Positions 1 to 11,054 of a stretch of DNA of 64,000 nt are shown piece by piece (the first letter of the stretch is position 1; the number at the start of each line of letters is the position of its first letter). This stretch comes from Oscheius onirici (lineage: Eukaryota; Nematoda; Chromadorea; Rhabditida; Rhabditidae), in contig OW051472.1 of assembly GCA_932521025.1 (NCBI GenBank), forward strand, positions 6,448,001 to 6,512,000, written 5' to 3'. A program made the translations under genes and the position numbers. Below the pieces are notes generated by a model, which saw only the letters and a list, made by a program, of their open reading frames with translations, made no database searches and was not told the origin of the DNA.

Positions 1-1936
1 TCTGGCTCTGCAGGTCGACAGCAACTCGGGTCCAATGCCTCCAGTAGCTACTAGACCACATCGAAGCAATCTGGCTGTTCGACTACAGACCGCCATGAAC
101 TTGCAGGTCAGGCTTTTTATTCACTTTGTCATTAACTCGATGGGGAGGTAACTGCATTAATGCAGCGTAATCATCTTTTACGACCGTGCGGAAGTTCCGC
201 ATTGGAAACTGGGGAAAGTTTGCATTTTGGGGAGACTTTGCATAACATCAGAAAGTTCGAAAGCGCAGACTTCAATCATAAAAAGTTTCTCTGTTCGTAA
301 CTGCGTATTTCTTGTAAGAAAATGCCATCCAAAAAGACCCTGTGGAAGAGATCTTGATGAATGAGATGCTTTTATTAACTTGACGAGTTTCCAATTAATT
401 GCCTTTTTCACAAAGAAGGGATCCCTTCACCCACTCAAAATCTTCCAAGCGTATTTCCGCAAATACCTAATTGACGGCTTATTGTGTCTGTCTCGTGGCT
501 CAGTCTCTAAATGCACTTTGTCTTTTATAGTCAAGAAATAAGCCAGAACCAACAGCGCTAATTGAATCGCGTGTTTGCTTTGGCAGGGAACAAAGTAAGA
601 AAAAGTACCTGTTTGCCTGAGTAAGCGTTCGAAAAGCTACCCGTCAATCTTCTTTCCATCTGATAAAGCAGAACTTTTGCCCCCGTTAAGCTTGGGTTCC
701 AGACTAAACGCCCTCTCGTCAGAAAAAAAAGACTAAATGGAAGGTTTCCAGGTGTGCTATATGAACGAGTTGGCGGAGAGTGGTGCCGACTCGGAGGAGG
801 ACAGCGACGACGATGATGATGGTTTCCAGTTGAGCAAGTCGAAGAGTTTTCCGAATCTGGAGAGACATTGTCAGCCGGGTCCGTCAAGGTGCGAGGAGAT
901 CGTGAGGCTCAGGAGAAAGGCGAAGGATAGACTCATTCTCGATCCATGTGAGTGGCCTCTAGACTTTTTAGAGTTTTTCTCCTTTTGGCAAGTTTTGGAC
1001 ATGAAAATGCTCATTTCTTAGAAAAATCGTAAGATTTTGGGTCCGAGGAATGAACAGGCTGAAGTATACTTTTCCAAATTACGCAATTTCATATCTCATT
1101 TTCGGGTTGAAGACAGCTGTTTCAAATCTTCTATGTTCTGCAAGGTTGTAGCCCGTAATTTGATCTACAACTTTTATGGAAGGCGAACATTCAATGTTTC
1201 CCCGAGAATAAAAATAAAAGAAAACAAAAGGTACTAAATAGTATTTTTTCGGAGAGGCAGAGAGAAAGAAAGAAAATTTCAAAATTGTTCTTCTAGATGA
1301 GAGACATCGCCTGCTCTCCGAAGAGACCAAGACGATGCTGGCAAAATCAAAGTTGGAGGGACAGAAAAAAGTTGACGAGTTTAGAAGGTTACTCCATTTG
1401 GACTAGTCTGCTCAAAATCATTTAGGAACAAATCGAGAGCTTGCGTAGTTCCGAGACAGTCACGACAAGCACTGAGTAAGATCAGCATGGCTGACGTTCA
1501 AACGATACGAGATACCATGGAAGATGCGATAAATCGTAAGTCTTTGGGAGAAAAAGATAGTAAAGAGTGTCTTTCAGGAAAGAACAAAGAATTGGTGCAG
1601 CTGTTGATGGATAGAGACAGTCTCCACATGGAACATGACAGTCTTCTCGTGGACATTGAAGATTTCACTGAACACGAAACCCAGGCGGCTGCTTTGGATT
1701 TCCCCCGACTGCTAGCCATGCAGGACGGAGACATTCCACCGGCTAAGGCACAGCCTCTCTTTACTGGTCCCACTTCTCTTCCCGGTTCAAAAGTCATAGC
1801 CCCGACGCCGACCACTACACCTACGAGTCCTTCAAGAGCTTTTGGTCTTCCTCCTCTTCCCACTCTCCCCACCTTTTCGCAACTCCCTCATCTTCCCCAA
1901 CTGCCCAAATCGTTGTCGTCTTTCTTCAGACGCTAG
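1..1936 (+). CDS. SCHIP1: SCHIP1 (schwannomin-interacting protein 1) homologue, 5' partial
   Basis: Exons read at about 2-106, 752-947, 1297-1387, 1426-1535 and 1578-1936, with short GT-AG introns (the 1536-1577 intron is 42 bp). The joined protein has the family landmarks in order: NLQVCYMNEL followed by an acidic Ser/Asp run, a basic helical stretch (RRKAKDRL), then the conserved C-terminal coiled coil ISMADVQTIRDTMEDAI / NKELVQLLMDRDSLHMEHDS / LLVDIEDFTEH. SCHIP1 proteins bind ankyrin and NF2/merlin-type partners at the cell cortex and axon initial segment; here that is inferred from family only. After the coiled coil there is a Pro-rich tail (PPLPTLPTFSQLPHLPQLP) not typical of vertebrate SCHIP1. 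The start codon lies before the window. A palindromic repeat sits in the intron 948-1296. The isolated ATG at 1487 is internal, not a start. Confidence 0.85.
1132..1195. repeat. Dispersed imperfect palindrome, copy A (in SCHIP1 intron)
   Basis: Left arm atgttctgcaaggttgtag and right arm ctacaacttttatgg...gaacat are imperfect inverted copies around a TTGAT-like centre. Related copies lie near 19002-19121 and 40901-40953. Probably a small foldback/MITE-type element. No target-site duplication could be defined. Confidence 0.55.
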
Positions 1937-2072
1937 AGTCTGTCACATTGACAGGTAGTACTTTGTCACTTGATTGGAGCAATAAGAGATTTCTATTCGT
2001 TTTGGGAATAATATACATGATATATACAACAGGGGGAAAAGGCAAAATCAACCTGTATTCGGACCCTCGTCT

Positions 2073-4553
2073 CTAACTGAGAGTTACTTCTTTCGTCTTC
2101 TCGGTCAGCTTGATCACTCCCAGAGCGGCTGAAAGTGCGTCGTCGATGGTCGGATAGAACTGATCGTCTTCCATCACCTCGAACAGACCGGCCTTTTCGT
2201 ACTGAAGACGAACAGCTCCTCGTAAATTCGCAAAGAAGAGTCTAGTTCCCATCAACTTTAGCTCCTCGCTGATTTCCTTCACAGCCTCGACTCCCATCGA
2301 ATCTGTGTAGGCCCAAGGGGTGCAGTCGAGGATCACTACTAGCGGATAATCTAAATGTTCGTTAGAAGATGAACAAAGGGCGACCTAACCAGGACGGTAG
2401 GTCTTGATTGTGGCACGGATCTTCTGTTTGAAGACCTCCACATTGGTGAAGATGAGAGCAGCGTCAAAGCGCAGAACAGGAACTGGAGTTGGACGGGCAT
2501 TTGTGTAGTTGGAGACGGCGTGAAAGTCTCCAGGAGAAACTTCGCCAAGGAAGAGAAAGTTGGGCCTGGAAGAGTGGTAATGATACTGCATTCACAGCGA
2601 TTACCATTGGGTTCTCATAACGACGAGCAAGAGAGAAATCATCATTCCCGCCAAGAGACCTTCGATGATGTCGTAGCAGATGGTCACAAGAGCCGTAGCC
2701 ACCCAGATGATCTGAATCACGAACTTGACTCATATTTCGGGAATGGGACTTACCACATCAAACTTGGAAAACCTCCACAGCTTCGGAACTTCAGTTATTT
2801 TCAGAAACAGCGACCGCAGCGCGACAATAATGATTCCGGCCAGGACGCACATCGGGAGAGGCTCCAGTATGGGGCCGATCCAGAGAATTACGGACAGGAT
2901 GAGAAGAGCAGAGACAAAGCCGGATATCTGTGTAGTTGCTCCAGCTTCCTCATTGACTAGACTTCTTGAAAGGGAGGTGGAAGTGGGGAAGACGGAGAAA
3001 AACGAAGAGCCGCAAGCAGCCATTCCGAGGGCCAGAAGTTCCTGATTTTTCTTTGTTTTACCAGAGGTGAATCTCCTACCTGATTAGTATCGATACGGTA
3101 CTGATGTTTTCTGGCGAAAAGTTTTCCCATGGACACGGTGACAGCATAAGCGACAATAGCGATACTGATGGCGTCGTCGAGAAGAAACTGCATCAACTCG
3201 AAACGAGGAGTGCGAGGCGGTGGCATTCTGAAGGGGGCATCAAACTGAGCAAAAGAGAAAATTTTCAAAACTTGGGAACTACTCTATCAGATTTAGTCTA
3301 TAAATGTATCCCACCTTATTCAGAATGAGAGACTTACCCCAAAGGCACATGATGTACTGTAGGAACATGGAAATTGTCGTAGAGATTAAAAATTTTCGAG
3401 CCGGCAGTTCCAACAATCAGCACGATCAGCTCGGAAGGGAAAGGGATTCCCTTCTTCAACGTCCTCGGTTCGATAAAAATCTTTGAAAGAACTAGGGCGA
3501 GGACGGTGACAGTAGTTATGAGAAAGGTGGCCGGATTGAGATGGGGCAACATGTGGAAAAAGTCACCAATTTGCTGTAATTGGCAGGGTTTTGTCAGTTT
3601 CCAGAAATCGTTACCAAGAATAGTTTTCCAAAAGTCTTCTCTCTAGAAGGCATCTTCCTTCCGAGGACGGCTGAAAATTGGGCAGTTAGAGCATGACAAG
3701 CCGCTCCAAAGTTTAGGCCAGAAACGGCAGAATCGGACAGGTAAGCTGCGAGGAAATCGAGTCGGAAAAGGGCCATCAGGAGCTGAAACGGGGTTCGAAG
3801 TTCAAAAAAGTAAGGAAAGAGTACTTGAATACAGCCGGTCAGGAAGGACAAGGCTACAACCACATCCACAGGAGTCACATCCTCGATTCCGTGAACAGTA
3901 ATCGAAGTTCCGTTGACCGTGTCGGGAATGATGCTGTTCCTAGCATGACCGGTCATGAGGCATGTTAGCGAGAAGACACCTAAAAAGAAGTTTCTAGTGC
4001 AACAATTCTCTCTCAGAAGCTGATTGCTTATCGCCTCTTGTTTAGAGATAAAGATCTGATTCAAGATTTCGTCAGAGACAGACCGATGGATGTATGGAAG
4101 GAGGATCCAAAGAGAAAGTAGAAGAGGGGAGGAAAGAAGGACGCATAGAGACCGAAAACTGGCGGCAATGAAGCCAAGACGGAATATGCCAGGGCTGAAG
4201 ATGTATTGCCTTTTTTTCGGAATGTAAGCACACCTTGTGGAATGTTGTAAATTCCCACTGTGCAGCCAGCAATGAAATCTGACATCAACTGCTTCCTCCA
4301 CGAGTACTTGCGGAGCCATCTGACGGCAGGCATTCGTCGTTCGATCGTTTTGAAAAGACCTTAAAACAATATTCTCTTTTGATTAAAGGACTGTACCTCT
4401 CGAACTACAGTAATCTCGTTGGAGTTTCTTTCCCTGTCTAGAGAGCACATTGGCTACCGTAGTCGAGGGAGTGGCATTGAAGCCATACTTCTCGTCGTAT
4501 TCTCTCTGAAAAGGGGAAAGATGAGACATACAAAAACAACCGACCTGGTTCAT
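2073..4553 (-). CDS. SLC26-family anion transporter (SulP/STAS)
   Basis: Multi-exon gene for a SLC26 anion exchanger of the plasma membrane. The first coding exon is only nine bases (4545-4553, MNQ); the next exon continues REYDEKYGFNATPSTT. A GT-AG junction gives the family signature WLRKYSWRKQLMSDFIAGCT / VGIYNIPQG, then SVLASLPPVFGLYASFFPPL (TM1-2), a long hydrophobic core with NGTSITVHGIEDVTPVDVVV, and a C-terminal STAS domain (YPLVVILDCTPWAYTDSMG, then LFFANLRGAVRLQYEKAGLF). The start is supported by a ctttccag acceptor 46 bases upstream with no earlier recognisable exon. Substrate (sulphate, chloride, bicarbonate, oxalate) cannot be told. Exons between 2500 and 4320 are split by short introns whose exact borders I did not all fix. 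The gene ends convergent with SCHIP1, leaving about 135 bp between stops. Confidence 0.88.
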
Positions 4554-4599
4554 AATGACCCGTTCTATAGAAATCGTTCCTATCTGTCGAATACCTGGA

Positions 4600-6627
4600 A
4601 AGATGAATTCGAAGAGAGGTCAGATAGACACGCGAGCGATACGTGTGCCGGCCTGAGGGGACAAAAGAGAATGACCGGTGCGGCAGAGTGTGTGTGTGCC
4701 CGAAAGATTCAAAAAGAGCCATCTTCACACAGAGAATATTTGGATACGGTTGCTGGAAATTTGGTCTCTGTTCATTTAGGAAGCGAACTTTCCGTAGAAC
4801 TAGATCCCGGAACTTTTGGTACAACTGGCAAAGACTGGAACCCTGGTCTTTGGTTCAGAACCATCTGTTGAAGACGACAGTTAACCAGAAATCAGGGGTC
4901 TTCTTTTTGATACGGTTGCAGGCAGGAATCAAATCAGTGATCAGACAGGAACGGGAGTGTATGGATTATCTAAAGGGCACGGGAACTACCAGCCAATTAA
5001 ACTGTCACAGGTCGAAAATCGAAAAGTTTTTTTTAAAGACGAACGTAGGCGAAGTTATAGGTTTTGAAAAGATAATTATGGACTTCGGAAGCTGCTATTA
5101 TTTAGTTTTCTCCCAAAAATCACTATTCCTTTGTTTCAGATGGGACAATGCCATTTACACTTAAAAAGAGTGGGGGAAACCCAGTTCCGAACAATTGAAA
5201 TTACAATGCTTTGTTTGAGAGATTGGACCACCCATTGAAAAGCTCTAATCCATGATAAGAGCCTAGTACTACTGGCTTAGGGAAAGGAGAGACAATTGTC
5301 TTCAGAGAGAAAGAAGGAAGTGGTCATAACACGTTTCAGGCTAATTTTAAAAGAGAGCGAGAACAATGTTTGGGAAGCCTTTTAAGGAGAACGGAGAATG
5401 TACCATTTCGCGAAGAGATTGAGAAGAACCGAGGACGGGAACTTAGAGCAAGGGAAGCAATCTGTGGTGACGATGGTTCGCGCACGGAAAACATGTGCGC
5501 GACATTCGTCGGGCTTGATTGATGATAATGCAGATAATTCTTTAGAGAATGTCTTAATAACTCTTGATCTCAGCAAACCGTTTTTTTTGGGCTAGAATAG
5601 AAACCTCTTCAGTTCAGTTACAGAAAGTTTTCCGGGGACAGTTTTCATAAGCAACTAAACGAGACACACTATTAAGGAGAGTGGACATGGTGTGAAGATA
5701 TCAACAACAAATATGAAGGATAAACAAACAGTGACTAATTCATGACAAATCTAGCTGATCACTTGACCTATCCTTCCGAACATTTGTTTTCACAATTTTT
5801 CAAGAGGCCCTGTCGGAAATTCGAGAATATGTCTGTCTGGAAAAGGGACAAAGAGACTTTAGGTTAGCGTTCCTGGTGAAACTTGGAAGGTACTGCGAAA
5901 AGAGGATCAAGCAAAGCTGCAGAGTTTTGGGTCCGATGGCACTGATCAACACTTCTCATTGTGTCCATTCTCAGATCATCGAATTATTCGCTTCCTGAGA
6001 AAAAAGCATTTGGAGCGTATTATATGAAAAGATGTTTAAATCTCGGAAATGTATTTCTTCTCAGAAAAGAGTGTCAGCTGTTCGAAGCAATGCAAACCGT
6101 TCAAAATGACGATCAAGATCATGACACGGGTGTTAATAATGGCTCAACTGATATTTTTTATGTTTCTTCTCGTGCGATTAAAAACAATGACGAAGAGGAA
6201 AGGGAAGAAGATCATTTCGACTGACCCGTTGATTCAAAGTCTTTTGTATTCCTGTAAAGGGCGGAACTAGTTCCCTCTGCTAATTGCGGGGGTGACCACA
6301 GATCCGTTCGGATGATTCAGGACCTTTTCGGATATGGTTTTTGGTGACACAGAACAGATCAAAGACGTTTTTATTCAGGGGACAAAAGGCTTCGCGTCTT
6401 TGACACATATCATCTGAGCCGGCAGGTCGTCAAGTGAGAGAGAGAAAAACTATGTAAGGACACCTGAAGATATGAAGATTACAAGCGAAATGAGCCGAAA
6501 ACGAGGACTAGGTATACGCGCAGCGGGTATGAGGTTACAAGGCATTCAAAGAAGAAGGTTGAAATGCGTCTCAATATAAAATAGCACCAGTTGAAGGAAG
6601 GTTAATGACAAAGATGGGGAACGGTTC
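4600..6627. other. Intergenic, no gene recognised
   Basis: Lies between the 5' end of the SLC26 gene and the 3' end of the Rac gene. ORFs up to 173 codons occur on the + strand (4643-5164), but their translations show no family motif, and the longest overlaps the putative 5' leader of the SLC26 gene. Probably promoter/5' leader of SLC26 plus 3' flank of the GTPase gene. Confidence 0.4.
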
Positions 6628-8526
6628 TTAAATAATGACACAACTTCGTTTCTTCTTCAACGGCTTGGGATTGATGACGGAGCGGACAGCTTCTTCGAAG
6701 ACCTGCAAACAGATTTTTTTTTTTTCGCTCTTGTCTTCTAACAAGGTTTGCAACGTCCTTATGAGCGCTAAAGTTAGAAGTTACTCGTTTTCACCTATCG
6801 CTTCGTTCTTAGGAACTCTCATTCTTATTGTCCCTTTCGTTGTCACTCCGTTTCAGTCACCCCATGTCCCTCAAAGAAACTAACAAATTGCCAGAAGTAA
6901 AGTTTCCTGTCGCGACTTGTTAAAAACTAATTGTGAGCATAAAGTTCCCCTCCTTGTCTTCAATAAAAACTTGAGAGACACAGAGAGCTGGGAGCAATTT
7001 ATAGTGAATCGTCTTCGTTTGCTTGCTCTTCTGTCACTGTCCTAACCTAAAAAGCCCAGACAATTAAGTCACGTCTGATATCTTAGATGCTTTCGCTTCC
7101 ACTGTATTAAACTGTACTCATTCTCGGTATTTCCAGCCACCCGTCTTGGCCAGTTAGATTTGTCTTATTTCTCAGTGGGATTCTCTATATTACCACGTTT
7201 ACTGCTTCCCATCAAGATTGCCACCCCGAGATCCGCGAATTTTAGAATATTCCCGTCCTATATTCCTACAATTAGGCTTGGTAGTACATTGCAACTAGGA
7301 TATGCAACCGTCATTGATCTAGAAGGCGACCCATTTACAAACTTACCTTTTTTCAATTGTTAACTTTTATCTCACCAACAGTTTTCACAATCGAAAATCG
7401 CATTCCCCGAATTGAGTTCAACTGTTCAGTTATCAAACAGTGGATAGATCCCAATCACAAAGCAACAAAAACGGGACGTGATCACAGTCCACCCGCTCTT
7501 CGAAAAGAAGTTCTCTTACCGATCTCAATCCAGCCTGTGTCAACGCCGAACACTCCAAATATCTCACGGCTTTGATTTTCTGGGCGCATTTCTGACCTTG
7601 ACTACGGGTAATCGGGCAGCGGTCCTGAATCTCATTGGTCTCAAATTGTTACCCCGTACAACTTACGTCTCCGCTCGCTTTAGTATGGGCATCATCACGC
7701 AAATCGATCTTGGTTCCTAAAAGTTAGGCATAAAGAAAATAAATTATGAAAATTTACTTACCTACAAGGAGAATAGGCGCATCTGGACAATGTTGCCTAA
7801 TTTCGGGAATCCATTTGGTCGTCACGTTGTCGAAGGAGACTTGCGAAACGACAGAGAAGCAGAGGACGAAGACGTCGGTCTGGGGGTAGCTGAGTGGACG
7901 AAGTCTGTCGTAGTCTTCCTGGAAAATGGAGAAGGTTTTGGGTGAAAAGACTGTCACAGAATAACATTGAAAACATACACAAATTTAACATTGACTAAAA
8001 ACAAAGACTATTTTAAAAGTACTAAAGTACTTTTCCCCGTCTCAAACTTTCCTCATTGCCAGTATTGAATGAGCTCTTTCAAGATATTCCGAAGCAAATG
8101 TGTAAACGAAATTATCTTCACACTAAACCTCTGTTCAAGACACTGAAATAGATACGAATTCACTGAAAGACGTTTTGGATATTGATAGGAAACCTTAGAT
8201 GGACCCCCAGTCACATAAAGAAAAAAGTAAATGAAAAGAAGACCGACCTGTCCAGCCGTATCCCAGAGACCCAGATTGACTGTATGGTTATCGACTGTTA
8301 ATGAGCTGGAGTAGTTATCGAATCTGGAAAAGTTGTTTGTTTAATCGAAGAAACTCTGTAAGATGAGTCATTCCCAGGAGAAACTATATGATTCACAAGA
8401 AACTTACACTGTCGGCACGTATTGTACTGGAAAAGAGTCTGTGGTGTAGGAGATGAGCATACAGGTCTTTCCTACTGTTCCGTCTCCCACCACGACGCAT
8501 TTAATTTGTCTGGACGGAGCAGACAT
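6628..8526 (-). CDS. mig-2: MIG-2/Mtl-type Rac-family small GTPase
   Basis: Starts [20 protein letters not shown] (G1 P-loop GDGTVGKT, with Thr as in MIG-2/Mtl rather than the Ala of Rac), then [20 protein letters not shown] (switch I), [20 protein letters not shown] (G3/switch II), [16 protein letters not shown], a GTKIDLRD guanine-specificity motif, [18 protein letters not shown] (G5), and ends [20 protein letters not shown] plus CVII, a polybasic tail with a CAAX prenylation box. Five exons; the last intron (6703-7519) is long, the one before it is 43 bp. Family role: actin control in cell migration and axon guidance at the plasma membrane. The start is set by a tttttcag acceptor one base before the ATG (8527-8534), a likely spliced-leader site. 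All GTPase motifs look intact. Confidence 0.95.
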
Positions 8527-8534
8527 TCTGAAAA

Positions 8535-9307
8535 ACGTAGTGTGTACTGCAGACCGTGATTGAGGTTATGCATGCGAAATGAGGAATGGTGACTGGCCAA
8601 GAACGTTTTCACATTTCAAAGGACTGTCTTTATCAATGACAAAGTTTTCTGAAGACACTTGTTATTGCTTCGGTGGTTGTGAAATTTTGACGAAAATACT
8701 GTATGAAATCTGATTCTTCTAAAACCCGAAGGGGATGTAAAAATTCGCGGTGGATTAGAGCATATGTTAGGAAAAATGAGGAATTTGAGCGAAAGAGACG
8801 AGTCATCTTCCATTCGACCGGGTTCAAAGATAGTACGGATGTCGAGGAGAGGTCAGATAAGACCGGCTAGGTAAACAAAGCACACGCTTCCCGTAACTAG
8901 GCTTTGACTGTTGGACGAAATTTCGAATCAGAAGGGATGCGGACAGAGAGTGTTGGGAAAAGAGAGACAGGGCAGCATGCAATTAAAACGCAATTTGGCG
9001 ACCTCGTTGGATCATTTGCATTTGAACGTTTATTGTCATCTTTCTTTTTGCTCTTCTCAGCAGTTTTTCAATAGCTGGACCTTGAAAACTTTTACTTTTT
9101 CAATGTAAAAACGAAAGCTTCAACTTTTGGAGGAAGAAACTATAATTCGTGCCATTTTCCCACATTTAAAAAAGTAAGTGCGTGTTTGAATCACAGAAAG
9201 CTGCAAATTTTTCGGGGTTTCCTTCGGTTTACATTTATCCAATTTTTTTGTCCTTTCCTCTACTTCGGCCTAACATAAAACGCAAATATTTCAGGGTATT
9301 GAACAGA
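8535..9307. other. Divergent promoter region between mig-2 and selenoprotein T
   Basis: About 770 bp between two divergent starts. Near 9287-9295 the sequence atatttcag precedes the selenoprotein T ATG by 12 bases, and tttttcag precedes the mig-2 ATG by one base on the other strand; both look like trans-splice acceptors. No other element recognised. Confidence 0.45.
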
Positions 9308-10282
9308 ATGGGTCGAACAATCTACCTTATTCTTGCCCTGGCGTTCGCCTTATCGATGCGAGATGTTTTTGTGAAAGGTTAGCTCTTTTGCTTGTATTTT
9401 TTCTGCGGTAAATCGTGACTGTCGTGTTGTAATTTTGTGCTGAGCTCTGTAAACAATGTAATTTTGTCAGTTCCAGCCGAACAACACGAGCATGAACATG
9501 ACGACTTCTCAGAATTCGATGATGGCGCCGATGGAAAATCTTTCACGTATTTTTATTCCCACTGTTGCTCAATAATTGTACTTTTTCAGCGAAGGAACAG
9601 AAGAAGATCACGTCGAAGTCCGAGAACAGACCGGATTCACCAAGCCAAATGCTCAAATTCACATCAAGGACCTTCCCACTATACGATTCCTCTTTTGGTA
9701 AACTTTTCCTTCTTATTTTACTATTGTTGTAGCAAACTACGTCCCCAAACGTTAAAAAGTCATTTTTCAGTGTATCCTGCGGCTATCGTAATGCCTTCGA
9801 TCAATATTCTCAAGTTGTTCAGCAGAGATATCCCAATATGCCGATTGAGGGTACCAACTATCCTCCTGCCCCGTGGAAAGCCTACTTGGCACAGGTTAGA
9901 ATATTTCCAAACATTTTTTCTACGGATACTTCAGTTCATCAGTTTGGCCAAGATTGCCGTCATTGTGCTCGTCGTGACTGGCCAGAATCCCTTCGAAAGT
10001 CTCGGCTACGGCTATCCCTCAGTGCTACAATGGGCTCACACAAACAAGCTGTCCGCCTGTATGATGTCCTTCCTCCTTTCCAATATGGTTGAGACGTCGC
10101 TCATCTCAACGGGCGCCTTTGAAATCTTCCTCGGTGACGAGCAGATCTGGAGCAAAATTGACAGCGGCCGTGTTCCGAGCCCTGCCGAACTTCTTCAAAT
10201 GGTCGATTCGCAGCTGGCTATTATGGGTAAGATGCCAGCTGCTGCCTCCGGTCTCAGCGAAGGCTTCGACCAAATCGTCTAA
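9308..10282 (+). CDS. selt: Selenoprotein T homologue, cysteine form
   Basis: Signal peptide MGRTIYLILALAFALSM, an acidic/His-rich spacer, then the thioredoxin-like core: IRFLFCVSCGYRNAFDQYSQ with the redox motif CVSC (TGT GTA TCC TGC at 9771-9782, the first T spliced on), RYPNMPIEGTNYPPAPWKAY, and two membrane-associated hydrophobic stretches (LAKIAVIVLVVTGQNPF; LSACMMSFLLSNMVETSLIS) followed by TGAFEIFLGDEQIWSKIDSG. These match SELENOT closely. Vertebrate SELENOT has selenocysteine at the second redox position; here it is Cys, as known in nematode homologues, so no SECIS element is needed. Five exons with introns of about 45-95 bp. Family role: ER redox protein. A canonical AATAAA lies at 10433-10438. 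Confidence 0.93.
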
Positions 10283-10432
10283 ATAATACCATCGGGCATC
10301 TTTCCAAAGACCGAAAAATCATGCTAAACATGCTCATCGTGTAACCCCCGAAAAGAATATTTTCCCCTAGTAACTCATTATGGTTGTGTATTTATCGTGA
10401 TTTCCCCTCTTTTGACTTGCCTTCTGTTTTCT

Positions 10433-10438
10433 AATAAA
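10433..10438 (+). terminator. Polyadenylation signal of selenoprotein T gene
   Basis: AATAAA about 150 bases after the stop codon, followed by a T-rich stretch. Confidence 0.6.
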
Positions 10439-10449
10439 GTTGTTCTAAA

Positions 10450-11054
10450 CTGATGACAGCAAAATTCGTTGATTGATCGGAACGTGTTGGTGGTTTTTGT
10501 CAGGGAAATCCACAGCGTGGACCTTATCGCGTCTGGCTCCTGTCGTCACTCGGTATCGAAGAGGACAGCACAGGGTGTAGTACTTTGGAATTGGAACGAA
10601 CTAATGAATAGACTTGGGAGAAAAGTCGAGCTTTGTACTCGACGGAATCACCTGGAAGATTCTAAGCTCTAAAGCGTTTACTTTAGAGGGTGTTTGATAT
10701 GTCACAGAGTTACCTGTTTTCGCCATACCAACGACTCTGAATCGGAATGAGGCTCATAAATTGACATTCCATCGCGATTGCTACTGTTGACTCTATACTC
10801 TGAGTACCTATCCACAGTTCTTTCCCTATCTTTGATCAACAGTTCAGGTTTCTCCTCTTTTATACCCCAGCCAAGGACATCCCCTTCTCCGATTTGTGCA
10901 GCGTTTTTCTCTGAAAATGGGCTCTCTATCGCTGAGCCTGTGTCGATAACACGTGGGAGCCGAAGAGAGTCCAGCCTTGAGCAAGGGTGGAGACGTAAGA
11001 GAAAAGGAGTGCGATTAGATAAAGCAGATCACTCATTTGTGGCTTCTGCACACA
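10450..11054. other. Intergenic, no gene recognised
   Basis: Between selenoprotein T and the EndoU gene, both on +. Short ORFs without recognisable motifs; taken as 5' flank of the EndoU gene. Confidence 0.4.

Noticed and set aside
1487-1936. Separate 149-residue gene starting at ATG 1487
   Set aside because: It is the C-terminal part of SCHIP1, interrupted by a 42 bp intron.
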